Source: JALHMI01 sp964598535 (GTDB lineage Bacteria > Planctomycetota > Planctomycetia > Pirellulales > PALSA-1355). Taken from it: a stretch of 64,000 bases of DNA. Shown one piece after another: positions 35,958 through 44,499 of the stretch. Each line of letters begins with the position of its first letter. Within the stretch, counting starts at the first letter, position 1. Below the pieces are notes generated by a model, which did no database searches, was not told the origin of the DNA, and worked only from the letters and a program-made list of their open reading frames with translations. The DNA is taken from assembly GCA_964598535.1 (NCBI GenBank), contig CAZRCI010000008.1, positions 62,001 through 126,000 of the forward strand, written 5' to 3'. Both the position numbers and the translations under genes were made by a program.

Positions 35958-36216
35958 GTCGGGCTCCGCAGAGGGGGAACGGCGAGTGATCAAAACACAC
36001 GGACGGGCGGTGCCATCGAGCTCGCGGGAGCGAAAGGGGACGAATTTCCCTTTCTCGCAATCTCTCCTCAAGCTCGCTCCGCGACCACTTGCCAACCGTT
36101 ACGTCGATCGTACTCGTTTGACGCCGATATGCGCATAAGAATTGCGCGTGCCGGGGCGATAGAATCGCGGGGGCCGCCCTTTCAGCCGTCAAAGTCGGTC
36201 GAGTTTTACAGCCCGG

Positions 36217-39200
36217 CTATTCGATGAACCGCCTGAGCAGGACACCATCGGCCATGTTGTGGTCCTTGCCGCGTTCGAAGCCCACGGGAATCGACCGATC
36301 ATAGATATAGAACGCGCGATGTCGTTTGATCTCGCCCGTCTCGGAACCGAGCTCGGCAAAGAGTTGGTAGCCGTCGGGATAGGGAGTGTTCGAGCCTGTC
36401 GAACCAGTACTACGAACTTCGAAATAGCCGACGGTGATCCAGATGGCATAGACGTTGCTGCGCGTAGTGAGCAGGTTGCGCAATCGCAGCAATGTACTCG
36501 TGCGAAAATAGGGATTAGTATCCACGGGATTCAAGGGGCTTTCGAGTTGATAACGGAACAAGGGCCAGCTATTCGAAGCATTGGACTGGGGAGCTTCCGA
36601 CCGTAGAAAACTTACGTCGATCTCACCACGGTTCTGCTCGCCAGTGCCTGGTAGTAAGTAGGCTGCGCCGGCCACCGACCGAAACGGGTTCGCAAATCGC
36701 GTCGGCTGACTACCGGGAACGAAGTTTGCGGAGCCCTGCCGGCTTGCCGCCACCGTTTCCCACAGAGGTAAGTTTTGGTCCGGGGTTGTGTGCTTGATGC
36801 CGTCCCAGATAGCCGACCCCAAGGTTGGGTCAAACTGATTGCTTGGAATCGTATTGATGTTCACTCGTCCGGGTTCGCGGTAGTGTGAAATCCGATTAAA
36901 GGGTGGCCGGAGCGCCGCGAGCAAATCCTTTTCGTAGGGATCTTGATTCACGAAATTGGCTGGGGGGAGCTCCATTTCCGTGCCAACGAAACGAGATGGC
37001 ACGTGTACATAGTCGAGTATTCGATGCAGATGCACATGGGGATCGAGTGGGACCGCCGGCTTTTCCCATAGATTGGGAAGATGCCCTCGCGTCGCTAATG
37101 CTTCGTAGGGAGTCCTTGGGAGCGTAGCGTAGCTGCTCGCCAGGCGCGATGAATGCACCTGTGGAATGAGTAGCAGTTCCATCTCATTTGCAAAGGGGCG
37201 ATTGTTCCAGGTTAGCCATGTGAATGGAAACGCCTTGGGCAGGCCCAGATATGCCTGACGCATACTGGTTTGGATTAACGGGTCGCTCGATGTAAACGTC
37301 GAAGTTGCGTCGCCCGGCGTGCCGTAGGGAAGATTGAGGTATCCGAGCGAATGTCGCAGTGCGGGACCAAAGTAGTGCGTCGATCCCGCCATCGCGACCA
37401 AGGCGGCCGGTTGCTGCGTATTGAGCGGCTGCGAATACCAAAGCGGCGGATTCGTATGACCGGCGATGTCTCCTCGCTGGTAGGAGGCAAGGCCGCCTGA
37501 ATACGTCGATCCAGAAGGAGTTCCCAACCCTGGACCAGAGGTCGCGGCGACTCCGTTGAATACCGTGACATCGATACTCATCGAATCGATGGTCAGATAC
37601 GGATTCGTATTCGGATTCCAAGCCTTCAGCGGATTTGCCAGTCGCTGAAGGTGAATCATGCGAAAGTTCTGCCGCGTGCCGTCCGGCGGCTGACCACTGG
37701 CCGTTCCGTTGAGGGTGGCATTGTGTTTGTCGAGAGGAATATCAAGCGGAGGAGAATATCCCCCCTCGATATTTCCCGCATCGGTTAGGGCGGGATAGCC
37801 TAGACGTGGCTCCGAAATACTCGCCATCGCGGTTGGGAAGCTCAGAGGAGTTCCATTGACGAGCGCCTCGGTTAATGGAACCGCGACCGTGGGAAGGATT
37901 TCGGTAAGCGGCGGCTCCGTTACCGGCGCGGGAGCGTTGTTATTTTGAATCTCGACCTGCTGTTGATTGGGGTTGGCGTTGGGGCGAAGGATGATCTTGC
38001 GGTTGGCTGGATTGGGCCCTTCGCCAGCCCCTTGGACACGCGCAATCGGGCTGATGAATTCTCGTGCGGCAAGATTGGTGTGACCCGGCAAGCCTGCTGA
38101 ACCAACAACAGCATGCCGACCTGGGAGCACGGGGGCGAGTGGTTGTGTGGGGTCCGCGAAGTACCTGGGAGCAGCCGGATATTCCGACACGCTACTAGGA
38201 TTGTTAAAGAAAACCATACGATCAACGTGGGCAGCCACGAACGGCACGGTGGGCGTGGGCGGACCATGATCGTCAGGATCCGCGCCGATGCTGGTGTCGG
38301 CCACGACCAGCATGCGCCAGACAGGAGTATTGCCAATCGGATCGACCGCTTGAAGATTTACACCACGATAAGTCGGGTTCGTATAAAGCTCGGCCGGCAT
38401 CTCCGTGACCGAAGGCTGCCCCGCATTCGCGGGATCAATCGATGACTGCGTTAGCCAGGGGTTGTAGAGCTCGATGAAGAACGGCGCGAAGGGACGGAGC
38501 CGCTGGTCGAAATCGCTGTCTCTCTCCGTGGGCATCACGGCCATTGTCGTGCCGGGCATGGTTTCGGGGTCACCGTCGGAGGAGTCTAGTGTTTCATTGT
38601 CTAAATCCTCCGTTCGACGATCGTGGTAGGCGAGCGTTTCGGTAATCAGCAGCTCCGGCCTCTCCATTCCCCAGACAACCGCCGTCCCTGGTAGAGGAGA
38701 GGCAGTAAGATCGCCATTCGCGGTCCAACCATCCCGGAATGGATAGATGTTGTAGTGAAATGGCGTCATGATCGAATCGCGATCGCGGAAATCAACGATG
38801 TTGACCGCCCATTGGGCCAGGCCTCGCGCCGTTTCCTCTGGGGAGTTGTTCGCCGCATTGCCATCGAAGTCCATCTCGGCGTTGCCCTTGAGCAACATCA
38901 TCAAGATATATAAATGCCTGGCGAATAATTGCCGCGACATTTGACGATCCGCCACCTCATCGGCGGTTCCATTCAGATCGACATCAAGACCATTGGTATA
39001 ATTCGGAATGATGGGGGTGGACGTGTGTGATCCGGGCACGGACATTCCGGTCGCGCTCCAGAGCGACGACTCGTTTTCCTCGGGTTCGTCAACGACACCG
39101 TTGGTATCGTCATCGCGTCCATTTCCAAAGGGACGGTTCAGATCGAACTTTCGACCGGCGATTACTTCCTGCGGCAGCATCTTCAGGATTTCATCGCCGA

Positions 39201-41556
39201 TGTTCGAGGAAAACCCTTCCGCGAGCATGCGTTCTCGTAACAGATCGACGATACTGGAGGAGAGCATGATATTTGACGCCGTCTGGCGGATTTCAGGAGT
39301 CGGCAGCAACGGCGGCGCTGGCACATCGAAGCTGTCGGTCGTGATCATGTTCCTCAGCAGCGCGAGCGGAGGACCTCCAACCCCATCCACCAGCGATCGC
39401 AGCCGATCCGGAAGCATCGCGGCGTCAACGTCGTAGAGTCGTAAAATCCGCTCCAACTCAGCGACCGAAAAGGGCGTGTCGAGCGGGTTGGGCGTGGCTT
39501 CACCCACCGGTGTTCCGAGAGTGCCCGTAACCTGGGTGCTTCGTGAATTGCGACGATTGAGATTCAACTCATACGGACTATCATCACGCTCGTTGAGCAT
39601 GCCCATGTAGGGCATAAGCGGAATTCCCGCGAGATCCAGGGCGACAAAACCGCGGCCCCAAAGATTTGCGGGGCTGCCAAAGGCCGATTGCGGGATTGCG
39701 TCTATTGGGTCCGGATAATTCGACCGCATGACACCTGCCAGGCGATCTCCGAACGCCGTTGCGCCTGGATAGGCCGCGTTTGGCGTAAAGCCAGGCATGC
39801 CATTATAAGTAGGCTGGGGGACTGAACCGTCGCGAGACAAATCAAACAGACTGGAGTTGGGTTCGCTATAGCGAGTCGCCAACAGGCGCGAATAGGCCTG
39901 TCGTTCCGCGGCTGTCAAAGACGCTGGAGGCAAGGCCAACTGCCGAAATAGGGGCACCAGGCTAATTTCGGGAGTACCATAACCTTGGCCGCGCGGTAGT
40001 TCTGGAGCGACGGTTGCGCCTAAAACAAATTGCTGGGGCAGCAGGTTTGAATCTGAGAACGCCGGAGGAGAAGTGCCCGCGGTTGATGAGTGATAATACT
40101 CATCGACGTGCGAAATATTCCCGTGGGCGTTGACATTTAAACGGCCGTCAAGGTCCAGGCACAAGATCGCCACGAGCGGCTTATATTGACGGCCATCGGG
40201 AGCCGTGCGCACCGGCAGCCCCGCGTCGACCCAGATACTCTCCGCAATGCCGTCACCATCGTTGTCGACATCATAGGGGCCGGCAGCAAGATCGATGCTC
40301 GGAAATTGCGGATGATCGCCGTTAATCGTGGTTGAGGCAATCGTGGTTGACGATAGTGGCCGTAGCGTGCTTTGACGTAGCACCAGGCGCATCGCTTCGG
40401 GGTCACCAAGCAATGTTCCCCCTTGATACGAGGGAGAAGTTAGGTAGCTATAAGTATCCGGCCGGTGAAGCGAAGGAATGATCGCTGCGGGGATATTGCC
40501 GTTCGGAGGCGACAAGGGGAGGTGCGCCAGCAGCATGTTCTGCGTATCGCCCGCGTCGTAATCCTCGTCCGCGCCGCCAAGGCCACCGAAGAAGGGGTAC
40601 AATGTCGACGATGAAACAGTCAACCCCGTTGCGCTTTTGCCGTCCCAATATATCGGGTTGGAAAGCAACGCATAAGGAATATCGATCGTCGTCGAAGCCG
40701 GCAAAGCGATGGTTTGCCTGGCAGCCAATAGCGTTGCCGAAGTTGCGGTGGCGTTTGGATCGAAACCAAAGCCCGTGCCATTGAAGGGACGCCCGTTCAC
40801 GACAAACCCCAAGGGAGGATCAGTTTGAACGGACGCAAACGTCAGGCCCTCGAACGTCAATAGCCGAATGCGATATTGGCTGCCATTGTATCCCCAACCC
40901 ACGATCCGCGTACTACGGCCGTCCGCCGCTCCGCCAATCGCCGTGAGGACACATCCGTTGAAATACCCGGGCGTTTGGATCTGAGACAGTGAGAGAGGAT
41001 AAGGCAGCGTAAACGTCGGGGGAATGACGACGCCTGGGAAAGCCGTGAATTCGAGCGGATTCACCGGCGTGAATGTTAGGTCCAATAGTTGTGTGCTTGC
41101 CGCTACCGGCGCGACGCCCAATGCCGTTGGCGTTACGGAAACCTGTCGATAGATGATCCCGTCATTCCCATACATATCCTCCAGCAGGCTGTGGGGGCCG
41201 ATCACGCTGTGCGGATTGTTCGTGCCGCGGATACACTGCGCGAACACCTCGTCCAATAGCTGCCGCGGGTCGTCGCCGACCTGTTCATTGCGGATCGCGT
41301 ACCGCGTGGCGTCGTAGTGCCGGCCCGCCACGAGCACGAACGTCACCGCAATCAGCGAGAACAGCATCAGCAGGCTGAGCACGACCAAGAGCAGCACGCC
41401 GCGGCGGGGAGAAGAAGTGGCCAGTGGCCAGTGGCTCGTGGCTAGTGAAGAGGGATGTGGTGGAACCCCGGGAAAGCATTCCCTAGACTTGTGCTGTTCT
41501 TCCACGGACCACTGACCACTGGCCACTGGCCACTTCTTGTTCCGTTGTCGCTTCAT
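36217..41556 (-). CDS. Giant GspK-like minor pseudopilin (1779 residues) with repeat-encoded leader
   Basis: The start is ATG 41556, preceded by GAGGAACAAGAG. The first ~50 residues include KKWPVASGQWS and LATSHWPLAT, both encoded by GTGGCCAG repeats. The prepilin-like segment RRG-VLLLVVLSLLMLF follows; it lacks Glu5, as GspK proteins do. Four EF-hand-like loops are visible: DVDNDGDGIAES, GRDDDTNGVVDE, DVDLNGTADE and MDFDGNAANN, and AQWAVNIVDFRDRDS is similar to the GspK saposin-like domain. The gene ends the pseudopilin row, as gspK does. It is about five times the usual GspK length; most of the middle has no recognised domain. Confidence 0.75.
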   Translation of the reverse strand: MKRQRNKKWPVASGQWSVEEQHKSRECFPGVPPHPSSLATSHWPLATSSPRRGVLLLVVLSLLMLFSLIAVTFVLVAGRHYDATRYAIRNEQVGDDPRQLLDEVFAQCIRGTNNPHSVIGPHSLLEDMYGNDGIIYRQVSVTPTALGVAPVAASTQLLDLTFTPVNPLEFTAFPGVVIPPTFTLPYPLSLSQIQTPGYFNGCVLTAIGGAADGRSTRIVGWGYNGSQYRIRLLTFEGLTFASVQTDPPLGFVVNGRPFNGTGFGFDPNATATSATLLAARQTIALPASTTIDIPYALLSNPIYWDGKSATGLTVSSSTLYPFFGGLGGADEDYDAGDTQNMLLAHLPLSPPNGNIPAAIIPSLHRPDTYSYLTSPSYQGGTLLGDPEAMRLVLRQSTLRPLSSTTIASTTINGDHPQFPSIDLAAGPYDVDNDGDGIAESIWVDAGLPVRTAPDGRQYKPLVAILCLDLDGRLNVNAHGNISHVDEYYHSSTAGTSPPAFSDSNLLPQQFVLGATVAPELPRGQGYGTPEISLVPLFRQLALPPASLTAAERQAYSRLLATRYSEPNSSLFDLSRDGSVPQPTYNGMPGFTPNAAYPGATAFGDRLAGVMRSNYPDPIDAIPQSAFGSPANLWGRGFVALDLAGIPLMPYMGMLNERDDSPYELNLNRRNSRSTQVTGTLGTPVGEATPNPLDTPFSVAELERILRLYDVDAAMLPDRLRSLVDGVGGPPLALLRNMITTDSFDVPAPPLLPTPEIRQTASNIMLSSSIVDLLRERMLAEGFSSNIGDEILKMLPQEVIAGRKFDLNRPFGNGRDDDTNGVVDEPEENESSLWSATGMSVPGSHTSTPIIPNYTNGLDVDLNGTADEVADRQMSRQLFARHLYILMMLLKGNAEMDFDGNAANNSPEETARGLAQWAVNIVDFRDRDSIMTPFHYNIYPFRDGWTANGDLTASPLPGTAVVWGMERPELLITETLAYHDRRTEDLDNETLDSSDGDPETMPGTTMAVMPTERDSDFDQRLRPFAPFFIELYNPWLTQSSIDPANAGQPSVTEMPAELYTNPTYRGVNLQAVDPIGNTPVWRMLVVADTSIGADPDDHGPPTPTVPFVAAHVDRMVFFNNPSSVSEYPAAPRYFADPTQPLAPVLPGRHAVVGSAGLPGHTNLAAREFISPIARVQGAGEGPNPANRKIILRPNANPNQQQVEIQNNNAPAPVTEPPLTEILPTVAVPLTEALVNGTPLSFPTAMASISEPRLGYPALTDAGNIEGGYSPPLDIPLDKHNATLNGTASGQPPDGTRQNFRMIHLQRLANPLKAWNPNTNPYLTIDSMSIDVTVFNGVAATSGPGLGTPSGSTYSGGLASYQRGDIAGHTNPPLWYSQPLNTQQPAALVAMAGSTHYFGPALRHSLGYLNLPYGTPGDATSTFTSSDPLIQTSMRQAYLGLPKAFPFTWLTWNNRPFANEMELLLIPQVHSSRLASSYATLPRTPYEALATRGHLPNLWEKPAVPLDPHVHLHRILDYVHVPSRFVGTEMELPPANFVNQDPYEKDLLAALRPPFNRISHYREPGRVNINTIPSNQFDPTLGSAIWDGIKHTTPDQNLPLWETVAASRQGSANFVPGSQPTRFANPFRSVAGAAYLLPGTGEQNRGEIDVSFLRSEAPQSNASNSWPLFRYQLESPLNPVDTNPYFRTSTLLRLRNLLTTRSNVYAIWITVGYFEVRSTGSTGSNTPYPDGYQLFAELGSETGEIKRHRAFYIYDRSIPVGFERGKDHNMADGVLLRRFIE
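41411..41538. repeat. GTGGCCAG-family inverted repeat in the leader of the GspK-like gene
   Basis: Left 41412-41434 and right 41516-41538 are a perfect 23-bp inverted repeat around an 81-base loop; both arms consist of tandem AGTGGCC units. The whole element is inside the gene starting at 41556 and is translated as KKWPVASGQW (right arm) and LATSHWPLAT (left arm), before the RRG prepilin site. In mRNA it should form a strong hairpin covering codons ~7-50. Confidence 0.85.
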
Positions 41557-41636
41557 CTCTTGTTCCTCGGCAGGCACGCGGCAACGGGCCGCCCCTTTGG
41601 CCCGATGACGCCGACTCGCTCGTGCTCCGTCTCGAT

Positions 41637-41694
41637 GGGAGTACTCGCTTACTTGTTTGCGCTAAATCGCCTGTGCATTTGGCGGTGTTGCGCG
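41637..41694 (+). repeat. Dispersed 56-base repeat, copy 2
   Basis: GGGAGTACTCGCTTACTTGT and GCGGTGTTGCGCG match copy 1 at 5345-5400. It lies in the 253-base gap between the pseudopilin genes ending at 41810 and starting at 41556. Confidence 0.65.
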
Positions 41695-41767
41695 TTACCC
41701 GAGCGAATCGGATTGACGCTCCGCTCGATATCCGTGGGCAGTAGCCAGTGGCTTCCTGGGCCAGGCT

Positions 41768-41806
41768 ATTCCCTAACCCCTAACCCCCAGTCCCTATTCC
41801 CTACTC
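41768..41806. repeat. GGGGTTAGGG-family repeat, single arm, 3' of the I/V-like pseudopilin
   Basis: CCCTAACCCCTAACCCCCAG and flanking CCCTATTCCCTA units lie 3 bases downstream of the TAG at 41812-41810. No inverted partner was found close by. Confidence 0.7.
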
Positions 41807-41809
41807 TTC

Positions 41810-43000
41810 CTACGGAATCTCCAGCGGCAATTGCTTTTCGTAGACGTTGACAATGTTTTCGAAGATCCAGGCCTCGGTATTGTTTTGCGTCGCGTTCCAA
41901 TCCGAGCCTGCGATGGTGATTGTTTGCTTGAAGTCGCCGCCATTCGGCACGGGCGTCGCGGCCGCGAGAACCTTGTACCAGCGATAGTAGTTGAATTGCG
42001 GAGGACCAACGCCACTGGTGTTGGTTCGACGACCTCCGAGCATGATCCATTGGCCCGGTTTGAGCGGCCGCGGTTTGCCGCTTAGATCGGTCGGCAGTGT
42101 GTTGATCTCGATCGTGCTGCCGCTTGTGATCGGTGTGTTAACGGGGAAAGTCACCGCCGAGCTGGCCTCGTTGAGCGCAGGGTTGCTCAGGTCGCGCTTG
42201 TAAAATACGGCGACCGAAACGGTCACGTCGCCACTCGTTCCCAGCCGCGTCGGATCGGAAACGATCGTCGCCATCCACGAGTAGTTCCCTTCGTTCATCC
42301 GACGAGCGTCGCCGCCCGCTTGAAACCACTTGGGCGCTGGCGGGAAGTCGGCGTTTGTATTCGGTTCGAGCACATGATCGAACGAACTGCGAAAGATTGC
42401 ATCGAACGCGGCCAGTTGCTGGTTTGCCGTGATGCCGCCCGCGAAGCCAAACGGCGCGATGCGCATCATCGGCGGCACGCGCATCCCCATCGACAGCGGT
42501 GCGGCATGCGGAAACGCTGTATCGAACGCGCCGGCCGGCGCGGTCAGGCCCAGCGGGTCGAGGGCATAGGCAATGTAATGAACGTCGTCCGGACCACCCC
42601 CCGTGGCAGATGGATCGTAGTTGGTGAACGGTTCTTGCGGAGAGGTCGGGGCGTAGACGGTGTTCCAGGTACCCGGAAATGCCACCCAGTTCGCGGGGTT
42701 CAAGAATCCGCGGACTTGGAGATCGCGGAACGCCGCACGGCCGACCATCGAAGCGTTGTCGAGCTTCGCGGCTTGCACGATCTCGTGGCGGCCGGCCGGA
42801 ATCAGCGCCGCCACGCCCAAGAGCCCCACGGCCAGAATGAACATCGAGATCAGCACTTCCATCAGGCTGATGGCGCGCCGGGTACGGCGAGGGGTTAGGG
42901 GTTGGGGATTGGGGGTTGGAGTACGAGCGCAGCGGCACGCGCACTCGCGACCACGAATTCTAATCCCGAATCCCCAATCCCTGACCCCTCGCATTCCCAT
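41810..43000 (-). CDS. Type I/PilV-like pseudopilin with repeat-encoded leader
   Basis: The start ATG 43000 overlaps the TGA of the upstream gene (TGATG) and follows GGGAGGGCGG, so it is well placed. The ~45-residue leader (GVRDWGFGIRI, TPNPQPLTPRR) is encoded by GGGGTTAGGG-family repeats. RRA-ISLMEVLISMFILAVGLLGVAAL is the prepilin segment: Ala rather than Gly at -1, Glu at +5, with the SLMEVL and VGLLG pattern of GspI/PilV. The ~350-residue globular part (CDTAFPHAA-like, FYYRWYKVLA) is longer than in GspI. It is fourth in the row of five, where gspI would be. Confidence 0.8.
   Translation of the reverse strand: MGMRGVRDWGFGIRIRGRECACRCARTPTPNPQPLTPRRTRRAISLMEVLISMFILAVGLLGVAALIPAGRHEIVQAAKLDNASMVGRAAFRDLQVRGFLNPANWVAFPGTWNTVYAPTSPQEPFTNYDPSATGGGPDDVHYIAYALDPLGLTAPAGAFDTAFPHAAPLSMGMRVPPMMRIAPFGFAGGITANQQLAAFDAIFRSSFDHVLEPNTNADFPPAPKWFQAGGDARRMNEGNYSWMATIVSDPTRLGTSGDVTVSVAVFYKRDLSNPALNEASSAVTFPVNTPITSGSTIEINTLPTDLSGKPRPLKPGQWIMLGGRRTNTSGVGPPQFNYYRWYKVLAAATPVPNGGDFKQTITIAGSDWNATQNNTEAWIFENIVNVYEKQLPLEIP
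42887..42992. repeat. GGGGTTAGGG-family inverted repeat in the leader of the I/V-like pseudopilin
   Basis: Left arm 42887-42920 and right arm 42962-42992 pair at 27 of 31 positions (GCGAGGGGTTAGGGGTTGGG against its complement). Both lie inside the coding leader after ATG 43000 and before the SLMEVL segment. Confidence 0.85.
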
Positions 43001-44496
43001 CACCGCCCTCCCAAGCTCTGCGCTTCGCGCGCGAACGAGAGAGCCCCGGTGCGGGTAGCGTTACCAAACAACGCCATGGTAATCACGTCCCTTCGACTCG
43101 TTAGGCCACCATTTCCCGAGTCATTGGTATAATCCTGGATATGCGGCGCGACCTCGGCCGTGTTCACCTGGCCGGTTTGCGGGCCGACAATGACCCAGAA
43201 ATTCGGCGCGGGCGGCATAACGTCCATTGGAGTTGCGAGAGGGGCGGGGGCACTGAGGTTTTGAAAGACCAGATCGCGCCCGTCCGCACCGCGGTTCGTC
43301 ACATCGAACATCAGTTCGCGGCGACCCAGCAGCAGATAGATTGGATCCGTGGGACGCACAAGCTGGCCGAGGTTGTTGTTGACCCATTCCACGCGCCCGC
43401 TCGGCGAGAAGATGATCGTGGGGTCAAAGCGGACGAGCGGTTCTTGGATCGGAGGCGGATCGCTTGTCGGGGTGGTGTTGTAATTCGCCGTGTTAAACAA
43501 CGTCGAGCCCATGCCCGAGACCGACAGGTCGAACACGATTCCCTCGGGCAGTTGCATGGGCGGCGCGCTGGTGCGCACCGGCTGACGAAAGACCTGGTAG
43601 GTTGGCGGTTGCGGGAGCGGTAATCCCCCACCGCCCGTATTCGACCAGGGCAATACCTGGCGCAATGGCAGGTCATGGACGAATGCAATGTCGAGCGGCG
43701 TGCTCGAACTGATCGCGTCGATCACGCCGTCGCTGTTGGCATCCGGGCCAAGGATCAGCAAGAGCGGCCCCTGCCCGTTGAATTGAATTTGGTCGCCGAC
43801 CTTGACCATCTGATTATTGAACTGCCCGGCGACCGGCTCCGTGCCATTGAACCATTTGACACCCTTAATGTTGTTGCTGATCTCGTAGCCGTATCGGGCG
43901 TTGAGGTGATCCTGCGCGCCTGCAGAGGGCGAGGTGGACTCGGCGAGTAATAATCGTGAATTCACCACGTCGCCCGAATACGGCGGCGGAACCTCGACCT
44001 GGGCGATCTGCAAGGCGAACGCATTATCTTCGAATCGCTGGATCACCACGCCCACCGGGCGGCCAGTCTGCACGGCTCGGGCCTTGGCCGCGCCAAAGTA
44101 GGCGGTGACCATGCGCGTGGCCTCGCGCATCTGGCGATTTTGCAGGGCGGGCGCGACGATCGGAATCGCCGCGGCCGTGACCATCAGCAGGATCATCATC
44201 ACCACGAGTAGCTCGAGCAGCGTGATGCCGCGCGCCGCTTGGCGGCGAGGGGCTAGGGATTGGGGGTTAGGGATTCGAGAAATAATGTATCGTGATGGAC
44301 GATTTGCGATGGATGCGGCGGTATCGCTGTGGCCCATGTCGGGAGTCGGATGACAGCCCTTTCCAATCCCTAATCCCCAGCCCCTAACCCCTTCTTGAAT
44401 CCCTTCTTGGCCCAAAGCGCGCGGGCGGGCTCTCGTGGCCTTTTCCACCAGCCACGGATCACCGACCACGGGCCACTGTTTTGCCGCTTGCCGCAC
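43000..44496 (-). CDS. GspH-like pseudopilin with very long repeat-encoded leader
   Basis: The start is GTG 44496, 3 bases after the TAA of the upstream gene and preceded by GAGG, so it is well supported. The leader is ~88 residues, far beyond the usual 6-30: it contains KQWPVVGDPWLVEKA (GTGGCC repeat), GVRGWGLGIGKG and IPNPQSLAPRR (GGGGTTAGGG repeats). RG-ITLLELLVVMMILLMVTAAAIPIV is the prepilin helix with Glu5. The globular part resembles GspH (REATRMVTAYFGAAKARAVQTGRPVGVVI) and has an EF-hand-like loop GPDANSDGVID. At 498 residues it is over twice normal size. Confidence 0.8.
   Translation of the reverse strand: MRQAAKQWPVVGDPWLVEKATRARPRALGQEGIQEGVRGWGLGIGKGCHPTPDMGHSDTAASIANRPSRYIISRIPNPQSLAPRRQAARGITLLELLVVMMILLMVTAAAIPIVAPALQNRQMREATRMVTAYFGAAKARAVQTGRPVGVVIQRFEDNAFALQIAQVEVPPPYSGDVVNSRLLLAESTSPSAGAQDHLNARYGYEISNNIKGVKWFNGTEPVAGQFNNQMVKVGDQIQFNGQGPLLLILGPDANSDGVIDAISSSTPLDIAFVHDLPLRQVLPWSNTGGGGLPLPQPPTYQVFRQPVRTSAPPMQLPEGIVFDLSVSGMGSTLFNTANYNTTPTSDPPPIQEPLVRFDPTIIFSPSGRVEWVNNNLGQLVRPTDPIYLLLGRRELMFDVTNRGADGRDLVFQNLSAPAPLATPMDVMPPAPNFWVIVGPQTGQVNTAEVAPHIQDYTNDSGNGGLTSRRDVITMALFGNATRTGALSFAREAQSLGGR
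44247..44393. repeat. GGGGTTAGGG-family inverted repeat in the leader of the GspH-like gene
   Basis: Left arm 44247-44280 (GAGGGGCTAGGGATTGGGGG at its start) and right arm 44363-44393 pair at 25 of 31 positions around an ~82-base loop. Both arms are within the translated leader. Confidence 0.8.
44449..44475. repeat. GTGGCC-family repeat, single arm, in the leader of the GspH-like gene
   Basis: CACCAGCCACGGATCACCGA then CCACGGGCCACTG match one arm of the elements at 45866-45889 and 41502-41538. It is translated as QWPVVGDPWLVE. I found no convincing second arm. Confidence 0.65.
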
Positions 44497-44499
44497 GGT

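Noticed and set aside
41768..44393. CCCTAACCC-type words as telomeric or linear-end sequence
   Set aside because: They are short, degenerate, internal, and lie inside or next to pseudopilin genes as inverted pairs.
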